From positions 597,501 to 661,500 of the forward strand of contig WPIO01000052.1 of the NCBI GenBank assembly GCA_009760855.2: a DNA stretch of 64,000 nt. Reading direction: 5' to 3'. Below, in pieces: positions 24,230 through 35,320 of this stretch. Source of the DNA: Cristatella mucedo (Eukaryota; Bryozoa; Phylactolaemata; Cristatellidae). The notes under the pieces were generated by a model that was given only the letters and a program-made list of their open reading frames with translations, did no database searches and was not told the origin of the DNA. Position numbers and translations under genes: made by a program. How positions within the stretch are numbered: the first letter of the stretch is position 1; each line of letters begins with the position of its first letter.

Positions 24230-25110
24230 GTCTTGGCTGGCGGAAGTTGTTCCGCGGGAGCTGCAGGACTATTCAGAGTCACGTTCAGGTTTTCAACGAG
24301 CGCTTTTGATAAGCAACGCTGGTAGCGCTGCATCGGGGTGAGAGCGACAACCCGCGGACGGACGCTCTCGGATCCTTGCGGCATTTCTCGAAAATGGCGG
24401 CCCCCAGCTGCACGACAGTCTGCTGTCGTCAACAGACTCGCTCCTTGTACAGTGACGAGCGCTTAGCGCTCGCGAAACGAAATGAGCGCGGGGTTTCGCC
24501 CGGTCCAAGCGCACCGAGTGCAGCGAAAGGCGCCAGAGAAAAAAAAGGCACTCTCTGGCGCCGGCGGAGCTTTCCCGGCTGCCTCTTGTTTGGAAGCCTC
24601 GCACTCACCGGTAGAGCGAGCGAAGCGCTGGCTAAGTCGGCACGGCGTCGATTGCCTTTTTAGCCTCTAGGAGCGGCGTCCGACAGACTCGAGAGAGACT
24701 GCAGCGGCGGACCGACCGCTGTCGCGCCTGTCACCGCCCTCGGCGGCTACGTCGAGCGGTCGCGGCAGCGAAAGCGAGAGCCCTGGCCGCAGCTCGGCAG
24801 CTGCCCCTCCCCTCCCCCAGCGCCGGGTCGCCTTCGAGTGGGCCTCCAAGATAAGATTGGCCCGCTGCGGCAGCATCGAGCGTCGGAAATCTCGACAGGG
24901 GTGCGATCGGCAAACAACAAGAGAACCCTCACGGACTCTTATCTGCGAAGTTTGCAGCTGCCGCGTAGCGGCTCGTTTGTTTTCAAATAATAAAAGATCG
25001 CTCAAATAATAAAAGATGCTCAAGGTCGCTCAGGTGCGACGCCGCGTAGCGGTTTTCCCGCGTGTGCGCTCCGTCTGAAAGAGACGAGTGAACAGGACAG
25101 CTCAGCCTGG
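24230..25110. promoter_or_regulatory. CpG-rich block with a YY1-like motif
   Basis: High GC and CpG over about 900 bp in an AT-leaning neighbourhood. AAAATGGCGGC at 24391-24401 fits the YY1 consensus, which in animal CpG promoters lies close to the transcription start. Open frames on both strands here look compositional and no exon is supported. Which gene it would serve is unknown. Confidence 0.4.
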
Positions 25111-25390
25111 ACAACGAGCAACGAGTCCTGGTGGAAAGGCGCCTGAAAGGACGCAACGTCTGAATTTGATGCCGCCACTAACTTCGATCAACACTTCGAA
25201 TCGGCTGCATGAAGTTCACACGACGGTAGCATGTTGCACGGCACTTTTTTGCCGTTAGTCTGCTATGCCAAATTTCGCGGCATTTCTCTTGTGCGTTCAC
25301 AAGGAAGTGGATTGCACAGTTCTGTCGGACAAATGGCTGGCCCTGAATGGTATTCCAATCAACATGCGAGGTGCTAGCAAGTAATAAGAA

Positions 25391-25735
25391 AAGATAATAC
25401 ATTTGTATGGCGACCGCAGAGAACTTCATCTCTTTCTGGGCACTTCAAATTGCTGTAAAAGATTAAGTCAAAGTTCTGTAGAAGTTCTGTTAAAAAAGAT
25501 TACCGTACGGTTAGCGGTAACATGCACGGTGTCAACGTGCATGTTACGGTTAGTGATAATATGCAGCGGCGGAGCCATGGAGCCGGAGAAAACTTGCCAC
25601 ACCCACATCAGGGCAGCAAGCTGGGCTACCTCTTATTCCAACGTTGCAGCATCTGTAAAGTGCCTAGTGAAAGATTCGGTTCTCTGTGGGTGCTATACAC
25701 AATTATTATTATTGTTGTTATTGTTATTATTACGT
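25391..25735. mobile_element. LINE-A tails in inverted arrangement (foldback)
   Basis: A LINE-A-type 3' end lies on the minus strand (25391-25460, TTTGTATGGCGACC...CTGTAAAAG) and another on the plus strand (25650-25735, CATCTGTAAAGTGCC... then TTATTATT). Their 3' ends point outwards. Between them GTAACATGCACG (25517-25528) and CGTGCATGTTAC (25536-25547) form a perfect 12-bp stem with a 7-base loop. Confidence 0.7.
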
Positions 25736-25964
25736 ACCGCGACCATCGCCGAAGAAGAAATTATGCTTTAATTCATAATTACAATGACGATGATAATAAC
25801 AGTAAATTTGATAAAGTATTTGTAAAAAGATAATTTGTATTGATTCAACTCAATGAGCAACCGCCGAATTTGCGTCGAATAAACATTACAATTGTATGTT
25901 ATACTTTTTCGTTAATTGCGGTTATGGCTTACCCTGGCTCCGCCACTGGCAGGCACCGTGCACA

Positions 25965-26765
25965 GTGTACAAGCACAGTGCAAGCATAAGCACATAAAAG
26001 GACAAATTACAAGGAATCAGCCAATGGTGTAAGGAACAGGTGCTTTTTAAGTTGTTTTTGAATGTCGTCAAATCAAGGATGTCGTAACGTCAGTCTAGAG
26101 TAAGTTCCAGGCTTTGGGGGCATACGAAGTAAAGTCACGGTCTCCAAAGGATCTGAGGTTCTTGTCTTAAAGATTTGAGTCGGAAAAGCAGGTGGCACGA
26201 TGCCTAGCTTGGTGGGGGAGTAGTTCTGATAGGTAGGCTGGAGTCAGAAGATGAAGGGACCAACAAGTTAGCGGCAAAACTTTGAAGTCAATACGCTGCT
26301 TGATTGGAAATCAGAAGGAGTCGGCAAGAAGCGGCGCTGTGAGTCAACGGCGACGCTTGCGACAACAGACAACCCTATCTTCAGAAATTTCCCCCCAACT
26401 GTAAGCGCTCGACTGCAATGGCTGGTAGGCCCTCAAGCAGTGAGCATCCCCGTCTAAGCGGGCCCAAATTTTAGCAGCGCTATCTAGGCGAAATCCGACA
26501 GACTTGACTGCTGAGCTGATTTGGTCGTCTAGCGGTAGGTAACTTTGGATCAGAACGCTAAGATCTCGCAAAGATGCAAAGAAGATACGCTGTCAGAGCC
26601 AATTTTGAGCATAACAGTGAAATGCCTTGAGATTGAACTTTGCGATTACACAACGGCAAGAGGGAGCAAGTGTGAGTTGCAAAAAGAATCGGATCAAGCG
26701 CAGCGAGCTGGGGTACCCCCGCACTTTAGCGGTTTCAAGTTCTTTGCAGCTTACTATCAAGCAAA
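25965..26765 (-). mobile_element. LINE-A fragment, internally deleted
   Basis: It follows the LINE-A order seen at 7030-7800: TTGAATGTCGTCAA, CAGGCTTTGGGGGCATACGA, GTCTCCAAAGGATCTGAGG, GCGGGCCCAAATTTTAGCAG and GCCAATTTTGAGC. On the minus strand the RT reaches CVIAKFNLKAFHCYA, then jumps to the QKIGS block, so the catalytic DD region has been lost by deletion. Confidence 0.82.
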
Positions 26766-26769
26766 ATAA

Positions 26770-28390
26770 CGTGCTGCCGACTGCTACGAAATAAGGTTGA
26801 TGAAATCTAAATACAGTTCGTCTGCTATGAAATTATTATTTTAGCTTAGGAGAGGATATTTAGCTCAGCTAATAGGTTGAAACGCGGTGGGAGAGAAGGA
26901 GCAGGTGTAGGGTTTACAATTCATTTTCTCGAGATCAACCAAGTGAATTACCGTGACATCTGGCAAATAGCACATCACGCAATCATAATTTGAGCTTTAC
27001 GTAATTAATTACGTAATTAATTTGAGCTTTACGTGCATGATTTGCATCGGATCACTGTGTTCCACAGTGTATAGCGTTGTATAATATTTACTCGTGTGAG
27101 CTTCCGGATCAACCTTCTCTAAAAGGTAATCTTTATTCAAATTTTAAAATTTAGAATGCAGAAACCTAAGATATTCGATTGAGAAGAAAATAACGACTTT
27201 AGCCCTTTGCTTCTGATTGATACCAACCCTGTGACATTGGATCGACGGTATTATGAATGAAAGCAATGAGTGCGAGCGAATTGACATTTAGCTGCCACGG
27301 CCTGGTTTATCTGAGACGTCACGGCTAATATCAAGCTTACAATTATTGTTTCTTATTAATGTGCTGCCTGCCATTTGTGACTAATTCTCTAGCTGAATAT
27401 GGCGATGCATTTTCTTCTTCTCACGACCTACTACTTTGGCATTGGGCCCAGTAGCACAGCACTCACTGGGGAACCTTGATGAATAATAGAAATAGTTCAG
27501 GGTTAGAACTAAACTGTAGTAGCACCTGACTCTCGGCATGTTATCTTCGGGTAGACTGCGTAAATCGTTAATGCGATCTCTTGGCTTACATTTTAGTAGT
27601 AAGAACACAAGGTAGTCTTTCGGCGGAAGCTCTCGACTGTATTAGTCTTCGACTCCGACTATCCAAGCAGTTAATCAACTAGCCGGATCTTTGACGGCGT
27701 ACGCTCGTACTGTTGGAACGGAGTCGGTACAACGGCGGGACTGCGAAAGCCGATTGACCAACTAACGCGTTTGTTCGCACTTGCGGCGTCATCTCACGCC
27801 CTTATAGTTTACGTTGTGTAGGAACCCCCTGTAGACTTGTTTATTTCCCCTGTTATTGTTGGCGTATGGGATATTAGAAAGAGGTTTAACCTGATGGCAG
27901 CTCGTCTTACCCTAGCTCAGCGGCGGCGTGGCCTGGGCATGACGGGGTTTGGCGGGTAATGGCCTCCGACCTCTGGATTTCGGCTACAGGTGTTCGAGTA
28001 TTATTTCCAAGGGATTAGCCGCGATTTTGGTGTGTGGGCTCAACCTCAAGCTCAAGCAATGTGACGCATGCTCGTGGAGACACAAAATCACTAAATCTAT
28101 AAAATAAAATTCTATTCTATTAAAATATATAAAATATTTTATTCTATTTATTACTATAGAAATCACAAAATCTACAAAATCTGCACAGAAAAGCTCTTCT
28201 GTCCCTCTAAAAAAAACTCGTTACTTTTGCTTGTGCTTTAACTGTACATTTTAGTAATTCTTGCAACTCATATACAGTTTTCGAAAGTTTTTAAGGTGCT
28301 CCAGCCGGGAGCCTCTTTCGGTAGTCGAAAAGGACACACCCCTTTCTGAGAGCCCACGTAGCATGCCCAATGTCAGCCGTTCGACCAGGT
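26770..28390. other. AT-rich unique sequence with a palindrome
   Basis: ACGTAATTAATTACGT at 26999-27014 is a perfect 16-bp palindrome, flanked by two direct copies of AATTTGAGCTTTACGT (26987-27002 and 27019-27034). Near 28105-28150 AT-rich inverted segments (TATTCTATT/AATAGAATA type) could fold. No gene supported. Confidence 0.5.
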
Positions 28391-28455
28391 CTCTGTAAGC
28401 CAGTCTAAAAAGACGCATCTATTCAGAAACTCGAAGAATGGAATCTCCTTAAACT
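28391..28455 (+). mobile_element. possible LINE RT end fragment
   Basis: The reading SQSKKTHLFRN resembles the FKxxLKTHLFR motif at the end of L2/CR1 RTs. It is very short and unflanked by other LINE blocks, so only tentative. Confidence 0.35.
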
Positions 28456-29012
28456 AAAACTGTAAAACACTTCTCTGGATACGAAGCTGAACGTGCTCAC
28501 CAAAGGCGTGCCGCTCTGGAGCAGTCTTGCTAGCTTCATCTAAAGACAAAGCGATTGCCCTCTTCTCGTTAGCTCCTTGAATTTCGATGCCAAAGCTTCT
28601 AGAGCCACATAGAATACATTTAATAAAATTCAATACATTTTTATTTACTAAATTCCCAAGTCTGAGAGCCCGCCCTTGGAATCAGGAAAGCCTCTGGGTG
28701 TTCGCAATATGGGAGAGCTATAGGCACTATAGATACACTGCACATTTGTTCTCGCTGCGCTCTCTGGCTCAAGCTATCTGGGACGAACCTGGCTGAATGC
28801 TGACATTCTTAGGTGACTTGCTACCGTTAGCAATCGTGGGTCATCGAGGTTGGAGAGACATTGAGAGCTGATTTAGAAAGTCAAATTTTTCTAGCTATTT
28901 CTGAACAGAAAAGATCGCACTAATATTCAAACTTGGAGCTGGAGCCCTGAAGGGGTGCCGCACAAAATTTGCTTTTAAATTCTTCTCGGGCCTAATGACC
29001 CTTTTTCCGTAG

Positions 29013-29158
29013 ACAGACCGCCAAAAAGCTTTGCGTCAAAGGCTCGCCAACCGGAAGGCTTCGTCGGCCTCTCCTCGAAGGAATTTTTAATACAAGGAAA
29101 TGATAGCCCCTCGTGGAAGGAGCCTCCAAATCTGCCTGCCGAAGGAACAATACAATAA
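29013..29158 (+). CDS. possible terminal exon
   Basis: The acceptor CCCTTTTTCCGTAG is followed by 2 nt plus 47 codons and TAA. The product contains ARQPEGFVGLSSKEFLIQG and SPSWKEPPNLPAEG. An AATAAA overlaps the stop codon (CAATACAATAAAC). No upstream exon was identified and the open frame is short, so chance is a real alternative. Confidence 0.22.
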
Positions 29159-29511
29159 ACTTTTAACGATTCTTAAAATGTTATTTCGTAAATCAAAAGA
29201 TCTAAATATCATTATGTTGGTGAAAGTACGCAACTTCCCTGTTTAGTTAATGTGACCGTCTAATGAAAAATCACTTTGAAACAGGACTAGATTGTGTGCA
29301 GATTTAACACAAGATATGCTGGGAGGGCCGATTTTGAGCGTTGGGTTTTCCGATTTCTGAATCGCACGGTTTGCCCATAACTTGTAAGTTTGGTTTATCA
29401 TCATTCAATTTAGGAAAGTTTGCTGCCACCCACGCGCGGATGTTTTCAATACATGCAGCAAGAGACTATAGAGAATTCGACGTGCTGGAGGCCTAGAGGA
29501 ATCAAAGCCAC

Positions 29512-29700
29512 ATTTGCATGCTGACCCCTGACCCTGTGCATGTCACCCCTAACTATGTTATTCATTTCGTTTGTTTATCAAGCATGATATTACTCACCAT
29601 TCAATTGCATTTCCCTTTGCAGCAAATGTAAAGCGCCTAGAGAGAGATTTGAGTTCTCTGAGGGCGCTTTATCAAGTGCATTATTATCATTATTACTATT
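29512..29700 (+). mobile_element. LINE-A 3' end inserted in LINE-A
   Basis: CCACATTTGCATGCTGACCC, CCTAACTATGTTATTCATTT, the canonical hairpin (GCGCCTAGAGAGAGATTTGA, TTCTCTGAGGGCGC) and a TTATTATCATTATTA tail. It matches 42890-43075. It interrupts the opposite-strand RT of the host copy between regions that are contiguous at 7620-7700. AAAG on both sides may be a short target duplication. Confidence 0.9.
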
Positions 29701-29879
29701 ATAGAGAAAGGTACAACTGAGTGTCATCTGCACAGAAGTGAAAGTCCAGGTTGTGCCTGGCAATCACGCCGGCAAGAGAGAGAGTATATACATTTTGAAG
29801 AGAACCAGGCCAAGCACTGAGCCTTGGAGTACTACACACTTCACTGGTTCCTCGGATCATCTTTTCCCGTTCACATCAA

Positions 29880-29995
29880 TACTAATACTCAATATCAATA
29901 TCAATATAATATATCAATATATATCATATATATTATTATATTATATTATTATATTATATTATCAATATTATATTATATATCAATATCAATACTCG
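29880..29995. repeat. AT-rich satellite-like repeat
   Basis: Irregular ATCAAT, ATATTA and TTATAT units inside the LINE-A RT fragment. Confidence 0.85.
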
Positions 29996-30355
29996 GGTGT
30001 CTTCTTCCACTGAGACAAAACTTAAACCACTGCAGTGCAGTGCCAGTGATGGACCGGCGAGCTGAGAGGCGCTCGAGAAGGACTTGGTGATCAATAGTGT
30101 CAAAAGCTGCCGAAAGACCAAGCAAAACAAGCAAAGGGACTCTACCTAAATCTGGACTCCTAAGTTATACACTCGTTATACACCCGAAGCAATGCTTACT
30201 CTGCGGAGTGATTAGCTTTAAAGCCAGCCTGGAACTTGCTAGCTAGGTGGAAGTAGTTTCAATGTATGAGTTCAGCTGGTCTGCCACGACTCGTTCTAGT
30301 GTCTTTGATAGGAACGGTAGAAGTGAAATTGGGCAGAAGTTGCTGAAGTTCTCTT

Positions 30356-31387
30356 GATTTAGTGTTTCTATATTATTGCTACTATTTATATCCTTCAAAA
30401 GTATTAATAAGGAAATTAATAATCATAATGATATATGAAAGCGTAGAACAAATAATCTCTGTAATACCACACAGGCCTCATCTAATGATCAAAGTAAAGG
30501 TAGATACATCAAATACTGAACACCCAACATTTTTTATGAAAAATTCATTTGAGCTTGATTACGCTAGGATTTACTAGTGTGATTACTCAGGCGTAAGATG
30601 CTCACCTTTAATGATCAAGGTCTTGGTCTCTTTTTAGAGCACTTTACAAATCAATCATTTTATTTTGTTGTTATCTGTAATGGTTGGGAAAGTAATTAAA
30701 TTTCAAATTTAAGAATGACCGGTCGCAAAAGTAAATTTTTGGGGACTTGTGGCTATTATCTATAGTTTGAGGTACAAAGTAATTGCAAAATAGCACCTAT
30801 TGCCCCAGAAAATTCATATTTAAAAAGGTGCTGCACAGTGTAATAGCTATCTTTATTGGTAGAAAATGGCCTTTTCAGTGCAGCGTCAATAGCGGCCTCA
30901 GGTATGAGAAAGCTGGTGACTGCGACAGCCTAAAGGCATGAACTAAGCTTAGCCAGAGGTAGAATGACCAAAGCGAGACCCTTAAAGTTCACACATGCGT
31001 GCTCCGTAGACGAGCAGACTCGCTAAAGCTGCAATAATAAAACGGACATGCTTCTGAAAGCAGCAAGTACGAGCAGATAATGGGCGGTGGGTACACACTA
31101 ACTTCCCACTCCGGAAGCCTCGGTGGTCTTTCACTTTCCACCCCGCCCATGCGAAAGTATTATTTATTCTATTGGCCACTATTTGCATAATACTAGCCTA
31201 AATCGGCGAGCAATTATGGAAAACTCCAGCTATGTTTCGGAAAGCTGGAGCGAGTGTCCACTGACGTAGCTGGCGATTCAGCCATACAGACTGGCAATTT
31301 TGCTGTTCTTCCTTAATGTGGCGAAATATTTATAAGAGGACCAATGAAAAAATCTTTCAAATTAATTTCAAAATGTTTCCATTTTGC
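30356..31387. other. AT-rich unique sequence
   Basis: No gene supported. Near 30590-30660 (TCTCTTTTTAGAGCACTTTAC) there is a faint LINE-A/SINE-A tail resemblance on the minus strand. Confidence 0.4.
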
Positions 31388-31426
31388 TCTCTCTCTCTCT
31401 CTCCTCTCTCTCTCCTCTCTCTCTCT
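31388..31426. repeat. (CT)n tract, left of a SINE-B
   Basis: CT repeats immediately beside the tail of the SINE-B copy. A second CT tract lies on its other side. Confidence 0.93.
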
Positions 31427-31604
31427 AAAATAATAAATAAATCCTAGCTGATTAAATAGCCTCTTTTTGTATAGCGACAGAAGAGCCTTTACGGCTATCA
31501 CCACCGCTTGCAGTGGCAATAAAGAATCGCCCACTGCAGGAATCGAACCCATGACCTCGAGACCGAGGACGTGAAAGCAACCGCCTTACCTAATGTGCCA
31601 TCAC

Positions 31605-31608
<4 letters not shown>
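31427..31608 (-). mobile_element. SINE-B copy, full length
   Basis: On the minus strand: AGCCGTGATGGCACATTAGG (A box), GGTCTCGAGGTCATGGGTTC and GGTTCGATTCC (B box), GGCGATTC, CCACTGCAAGCGGTGGTGAT, AGCCGTAAAGGCTCTTCTGT, CGCTATACAAAAAGAGGC and an ATTTATTTATTATTTTA tail. It is flanked on both sides by CT repeats, so it inserted inside a CT microsatellite. Confidence 0.92.

Positions 31609-31643
<35 letters not shown>
31609..31643. repeat. (CT)n tract, right of a SINE-B
   Basis: Continuation of the CT repeat interrupted by the SINE-B. A short (CTAT)n follows at 31666-31684. Confidence 0.92.
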
Positions 31644-31645
<2 letters not shown>

Positions 31646-31689
31646 CTCTCTCGTTCTCTGTCTCTATCTATCTATCTATCTATCTACAG

Positions 31690-32789
31690 TATCTCTTTCA
31701 CTCTCTCGACAATTGAGCAAACAAGCCAGAGCACTATGCTTATCTAATGCATAATAAAGATTAAGGTCTTATGCATACACAAAGAGCAGTAAAGTGCAGA
31801 CTTTGTCCTTAGAGTTTTCATTTCGTCGGCAAATTTAAGAATTTGTACGCTGAACAAAAGCAAACCGGCCCTAGCTGCTTGCTGCATGTTCGCTCGCGCG
31901 CGCGACGCCTGTGCGTTTCCATGTGACCGTCAGCACCGTCAGACAGTGCATGACCGTCAGCGTCAGCGCGTGTCAGTGTACGTGCGTGTGAGCGTGTGCG
32001 TGCATGTGTGCATGTCTTTGCTGCCATCCTCGATGCGCAATGCTTCTGCGATATACGTATCCGTTTCCTTTGATGGTCCTGTACACTGTATATTGGTCTT
32101 ACTCACACAGCCAGATAGCTGGCGAGGTGCCGTTACGGGGCAGATTACGATGTCTGTTCCGGCAGAGGGCATTCGCGCTAGCGTTCGTCGACCTACGCAG
32201 CTCGAGCGGCAAGTGGGGTAGAAGGAGTAGGCTCGGTCGACTAAGCAGGACGGTGCGCAGCGGTTGCTTTTGCTGCATTTATGCCGACAGCCGTTAAACC
32301 AATGCGGTGCATTATGGACGCCTCCGCCAATCGCGTGACGTGGTGCGCTCCCGCGAGATCACGCGGGATGTTTGTGCAGCTCGAACCGCTCCACTCAAAC
32401 GGCCACGATTAAAGATGTAGAACCTTGCGCGGAAAGCCTTTCAAACCACTGCCCAAGGACTTGGAAACAGCGACAGCGAACAAATCAATTCTTCTTCCCC
32501 CCCCCGGCAAGTCGTTATCGCGCCGTCAACGACGTTAATCGCCGCGCCGCCGCAGTCTTCTTCATGGCTCGCCTTCGCGAGTTTGAGTGAAATCGCCAGC
32601 AATTTAGCACCCTCAAATGTATTTATGGGCGCTATATCTCCAGGTAGGCAGGTACTATATTTCGAGCGTGCGATTGCGCGCGCGACGAATGGCGTCCCTT
32701 TGTAACGGAAACGGGAGCTAGACGCGCGACGAGTAGGCTTTGGCTGGTGCTCGTACGACCACTGGAAAGTGGGGCTAGCTAATCTCGAC

Positions 32790-32790
<1 letters not shown>
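31690..32790. other. unique sequence with CpG-rich patches
   Basis: 31880-32000 and 32160-32580 are richer in CpG. Open stretches at 31886-32221 and 32372-32590 lack support. No gene identified. Confidence 0.4.

Positions 32791-32833
<43 letters not shown>
32791..32833. repeat. (CT)n microsatellite
   Basis: About 21 CT units. A second impure CT tract lies at 32897-32950. Confidence 0.95.
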
Positions 32834-32835
<2 letters not shown>

Positions 32836-32902
32836 ATCATCAAAAAAACCAAAAACCAAGGGATCGTGCTCGTCCTATCAAAGGCTGAATGTGTGGGCCC
32901 TC

Positions 32903-32933
<31 letters not shown>

Positions 32934-32950
32934 CCCTCCCCCTCCCTCCC

Positions 32951-33317
32951 CATCTCTCGGCGGCTGCTTTTGGAATCGACGTTTTAGCTGGATCGTCTAA
33001 ACATCGTAAGCGAGTCTTCTGTCGGTGGAGATTTTATGACGACAACCACATCTTTATGATGTAAGATTATTTGAAGGTTATGTTGCTACACTAACAGTGG
33101 CTATCACAATCGCTTCTAAATCAAACTCTGTGAAGTGCAATGATAAAGTGGCGTGTGAAAGTAAAGATGAGCACTGATTAAACGGCCTCATTCCCGCAGT
33201 GGCGGAAATTGCAGCCCAACCCCCCCCCCCCCGCTTGGGTATGGTGGTAAAGATATGCTTTCTGCAGGGTTCGAGCCCACGAGTATTGGTCGTAAAAAAT
33301 AAATAAGCAATACTATT
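32951..33317. other. unique sequence
   Basis: A poly-C run occurs near 33221-33232. GCAGGGTTCGAGCCCACGAG near 33266 is a lone B-box-like site, possibly a SINE relic. Confidence 0.4.
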
Positions 33318-33457
33318 AGCCTCATTTGTATAGCGGTAGAAGAGCCTTAACGGCCATCATCGCCGCTTGCAGTGAGTAATACAGAATCACCCACAGCAGG
33401 AGTCGAACCCACGACCTCGGGAATGAAGAGCGAACACCTTACCTCCTCGGCCATCGG
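33318..33457 (-). mobile_element. SINE-B variant
   Basis: On the minus strand: GGCCGAGGAGGTAAGGTGTT as head, GGTTCGACTCC B box, CACTGCAAGCGGCGATGATG and GGCCGTTAAGGCTCTTCTAC. The 3' part matches SINE-B while the head differs, so it may be a subfamily. Confidence 0.75.
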
Positions 33458-33469
33458 TGAAGTGCGAGC

Positions 33470-35320
33470 TCCTCACGGCGCAGCTAAGACGCAGCGATAT
33501 TCCGACCCCCACCCACCCCACTCCCCCGGATGCGACTCTTGCCTCGATCTCGAGCGCTACTTGGTGTCGTGTGCCTTTCAATGTACTGGTCTCATTTTTC
33601 TGGACTTGGACAAGAGGACGGCTTCCGCGTATCCGTCCAGCGTCTTGCAACTCCTGCTACGATGCCCTTTGAAATATCCACGAGTCAACGAAGGGGCTCT
33701 AGGCAAACGGGTCAATGCATGAAGCGGAAATGGCGAGACGCGCACTCCTGCGGCTTCGATCGATCAGAGAACGCCGCGCCGCGCCGTGCAGCTAACGGGA
33801 CGCTCGTCTAGCTCGATACCTTGCCTCCGTCACGGCCGGCATTTTTAGACGCGCTTAATCGTCACCGGGCGCGGCTTGCTCTTTTCGCTCCGTGGTCTGA
33901 ATGAAGCTCAACAGAAATTAAAGGATGCGTCGCACGCGAGCGTCGGGTCGCCGCATCGCCTCTGAGCCACGACGTCCGCGGCGGCGGCCTCCTCTCAGCA
34001 CCACCGGATACGACAGCGCCGCCGCCTGGCGCCCCGGATTGCGCCATCCAGCGCTAGCGGCGTCGCCTTTCCCAGACGGGAAGGCGAGCTGCCGCGGACG
34101 GGCGCGCGCGCCGCTCACGATCAGCGTCGCGCGCGCCCGGGGTCGTAGCACAGGCGTGCGACGCTCTCGCTCTCGACGCTCTCGCTCTCGACGCTCTCGC
34201 TCTCGACGCTCTCGCTCTCGACGCTCTCGCTCTCGACGCTCTCGCTCTCGACGCTCCGCGGCCGCGGACTCGCCTTTATTGCTCACCGCAAGCAGCGGCG
34301 ACAGCCTGTCGTGGCTCTCTCTGGCCGCTACTTAAACGACGCGGTTGAATCGGCTTTGACCTTATCGATGAATACTGGCAAAAAACGAGCCAGGCCGTCG
34401 TGCACACGAATTCACCGCCTCCTGCGGACGCCTCGACCGCGTCGCCTAATCCGCGACGGCAAAGCCGCGCTGGCTTACGCCGGCCTGCGCCGGCTGCGCT
34501 CTCCTCCGGAGAGATTCTAAGATCAGCGCAGTGGCGGTGGCGGCCATCGGCGTCAGGCGAGAACCCGGGAGTGAAAGCGCAGCCTATTGATGTCGGCCAT
34601 CGAATCTCGTAGCCTGGCGATTCGACGGCCGCACCGCGATATCTCCATCGAACGAACCCGGGTGGCGGCTGCAGCGGGCGGCGTAAGCTCTGTCAACCGC
34701 GTCTCGCTGATGGATACCGCGGGCCTCGCGTAGTCGGCCCAAGGCGCTGGCTGGCTGGCTGGCGTGGAGCACGTTGCGCGTACAAAAATGAGCAAGTTTC
34801 GCCAATGCCGCCGAGACGTTGTGCTCGCACTTTCCGGCAACGCAACTTGCCGCTACGTCTCTCGCATTCTGGACGCGATCGTAATCTCCGACCGGCTAAT
34901 GGAGAGGGTAATTCGGTGCGCTGCAGGTACGACGCTTTACAACTTTCCCGATTGGCTACGGAGCCATCGCATCTATCCGGCACAGGCCGCGGCGACCGTG
35001 ACGGCGTCGCCTGACCGACGACGGGCGAAATGGAAATAGCCAATTCCTAGATTAGCATACGCTTTGTACTTACTGTAGGCCGGTGCGGACCTTGCAACAC
35101 CAAGTCCCGAGCCGGATGCGCTTACACCCACAGCCGGACATACAGGTGGGCAAGCGCATGCCCGACCGGAAGCGGAGGGAATTACCCTGCCATCCGCAAG
35201 AGTTTGCGGGCAAAAAACAAGCCCGTATGGGAGAAGGGAGCATCAAGTTAGCTTACCGGTCACCTGCCAAGGCCCGTGGGACTGCCACGGCCGGGCCCTG
35301 CTAGATTGAAAATCTCGCGC
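33470..35320. other. GC- and CpG-rich block, part 1
   Basis: About 1.8 kb of very CpG-rich DNA with open frames on both strands. Candidate readings such as the minus-strand 34556-34740 (ending RLRDSMADINRLRFHSRVLA) and the plus-strand 34788-34920 look protein-like but have no paired splice sites. A promoter or first exons could lie here, but no gene can be assigned. Confidence 0.4.
34161..34250. repeat. 15-bp tandem repeat, 6 copies
   Basis: The unit ACGCTCTCGCTCTCG is repeated six times without visible change. It gives Arg-Ser or Arg-Glu dipeptide patterns when translated; these are repeat artefacts unless an SR-type exon is proven. Confidence 0.95.

Larger units (their letters stand above)
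29170..30355 (-). mobile_element. LINE-A fragment with RT domain, doubly interrupted
   Basis: The minus strand reads NFCPISLLPFLSKTLERVV (about 30340-30280), then the motif A block LLGLSAAFDTIDHQVL (about 30135-30085), then HNLDFHFCADDTQLYL (about 29765-29715), followed by the C-terminal part near 29200-29510. It is split by a younger LINE-A 3' end (29512-29700) and by an AT array (29880-29995), and has stops. This copy extends furthest 5' of those in the window, yet is inactive. Confidence 0.92.

Noticed and set aside
33918-34335. Arg/Ser-rich or Arg/Glu-rich frames resembling SR proteins
   Set aside because: Produced by the six-copy 15-bp array and CpG-rich composition; no RNA-binding domain or splice boundary is visible.
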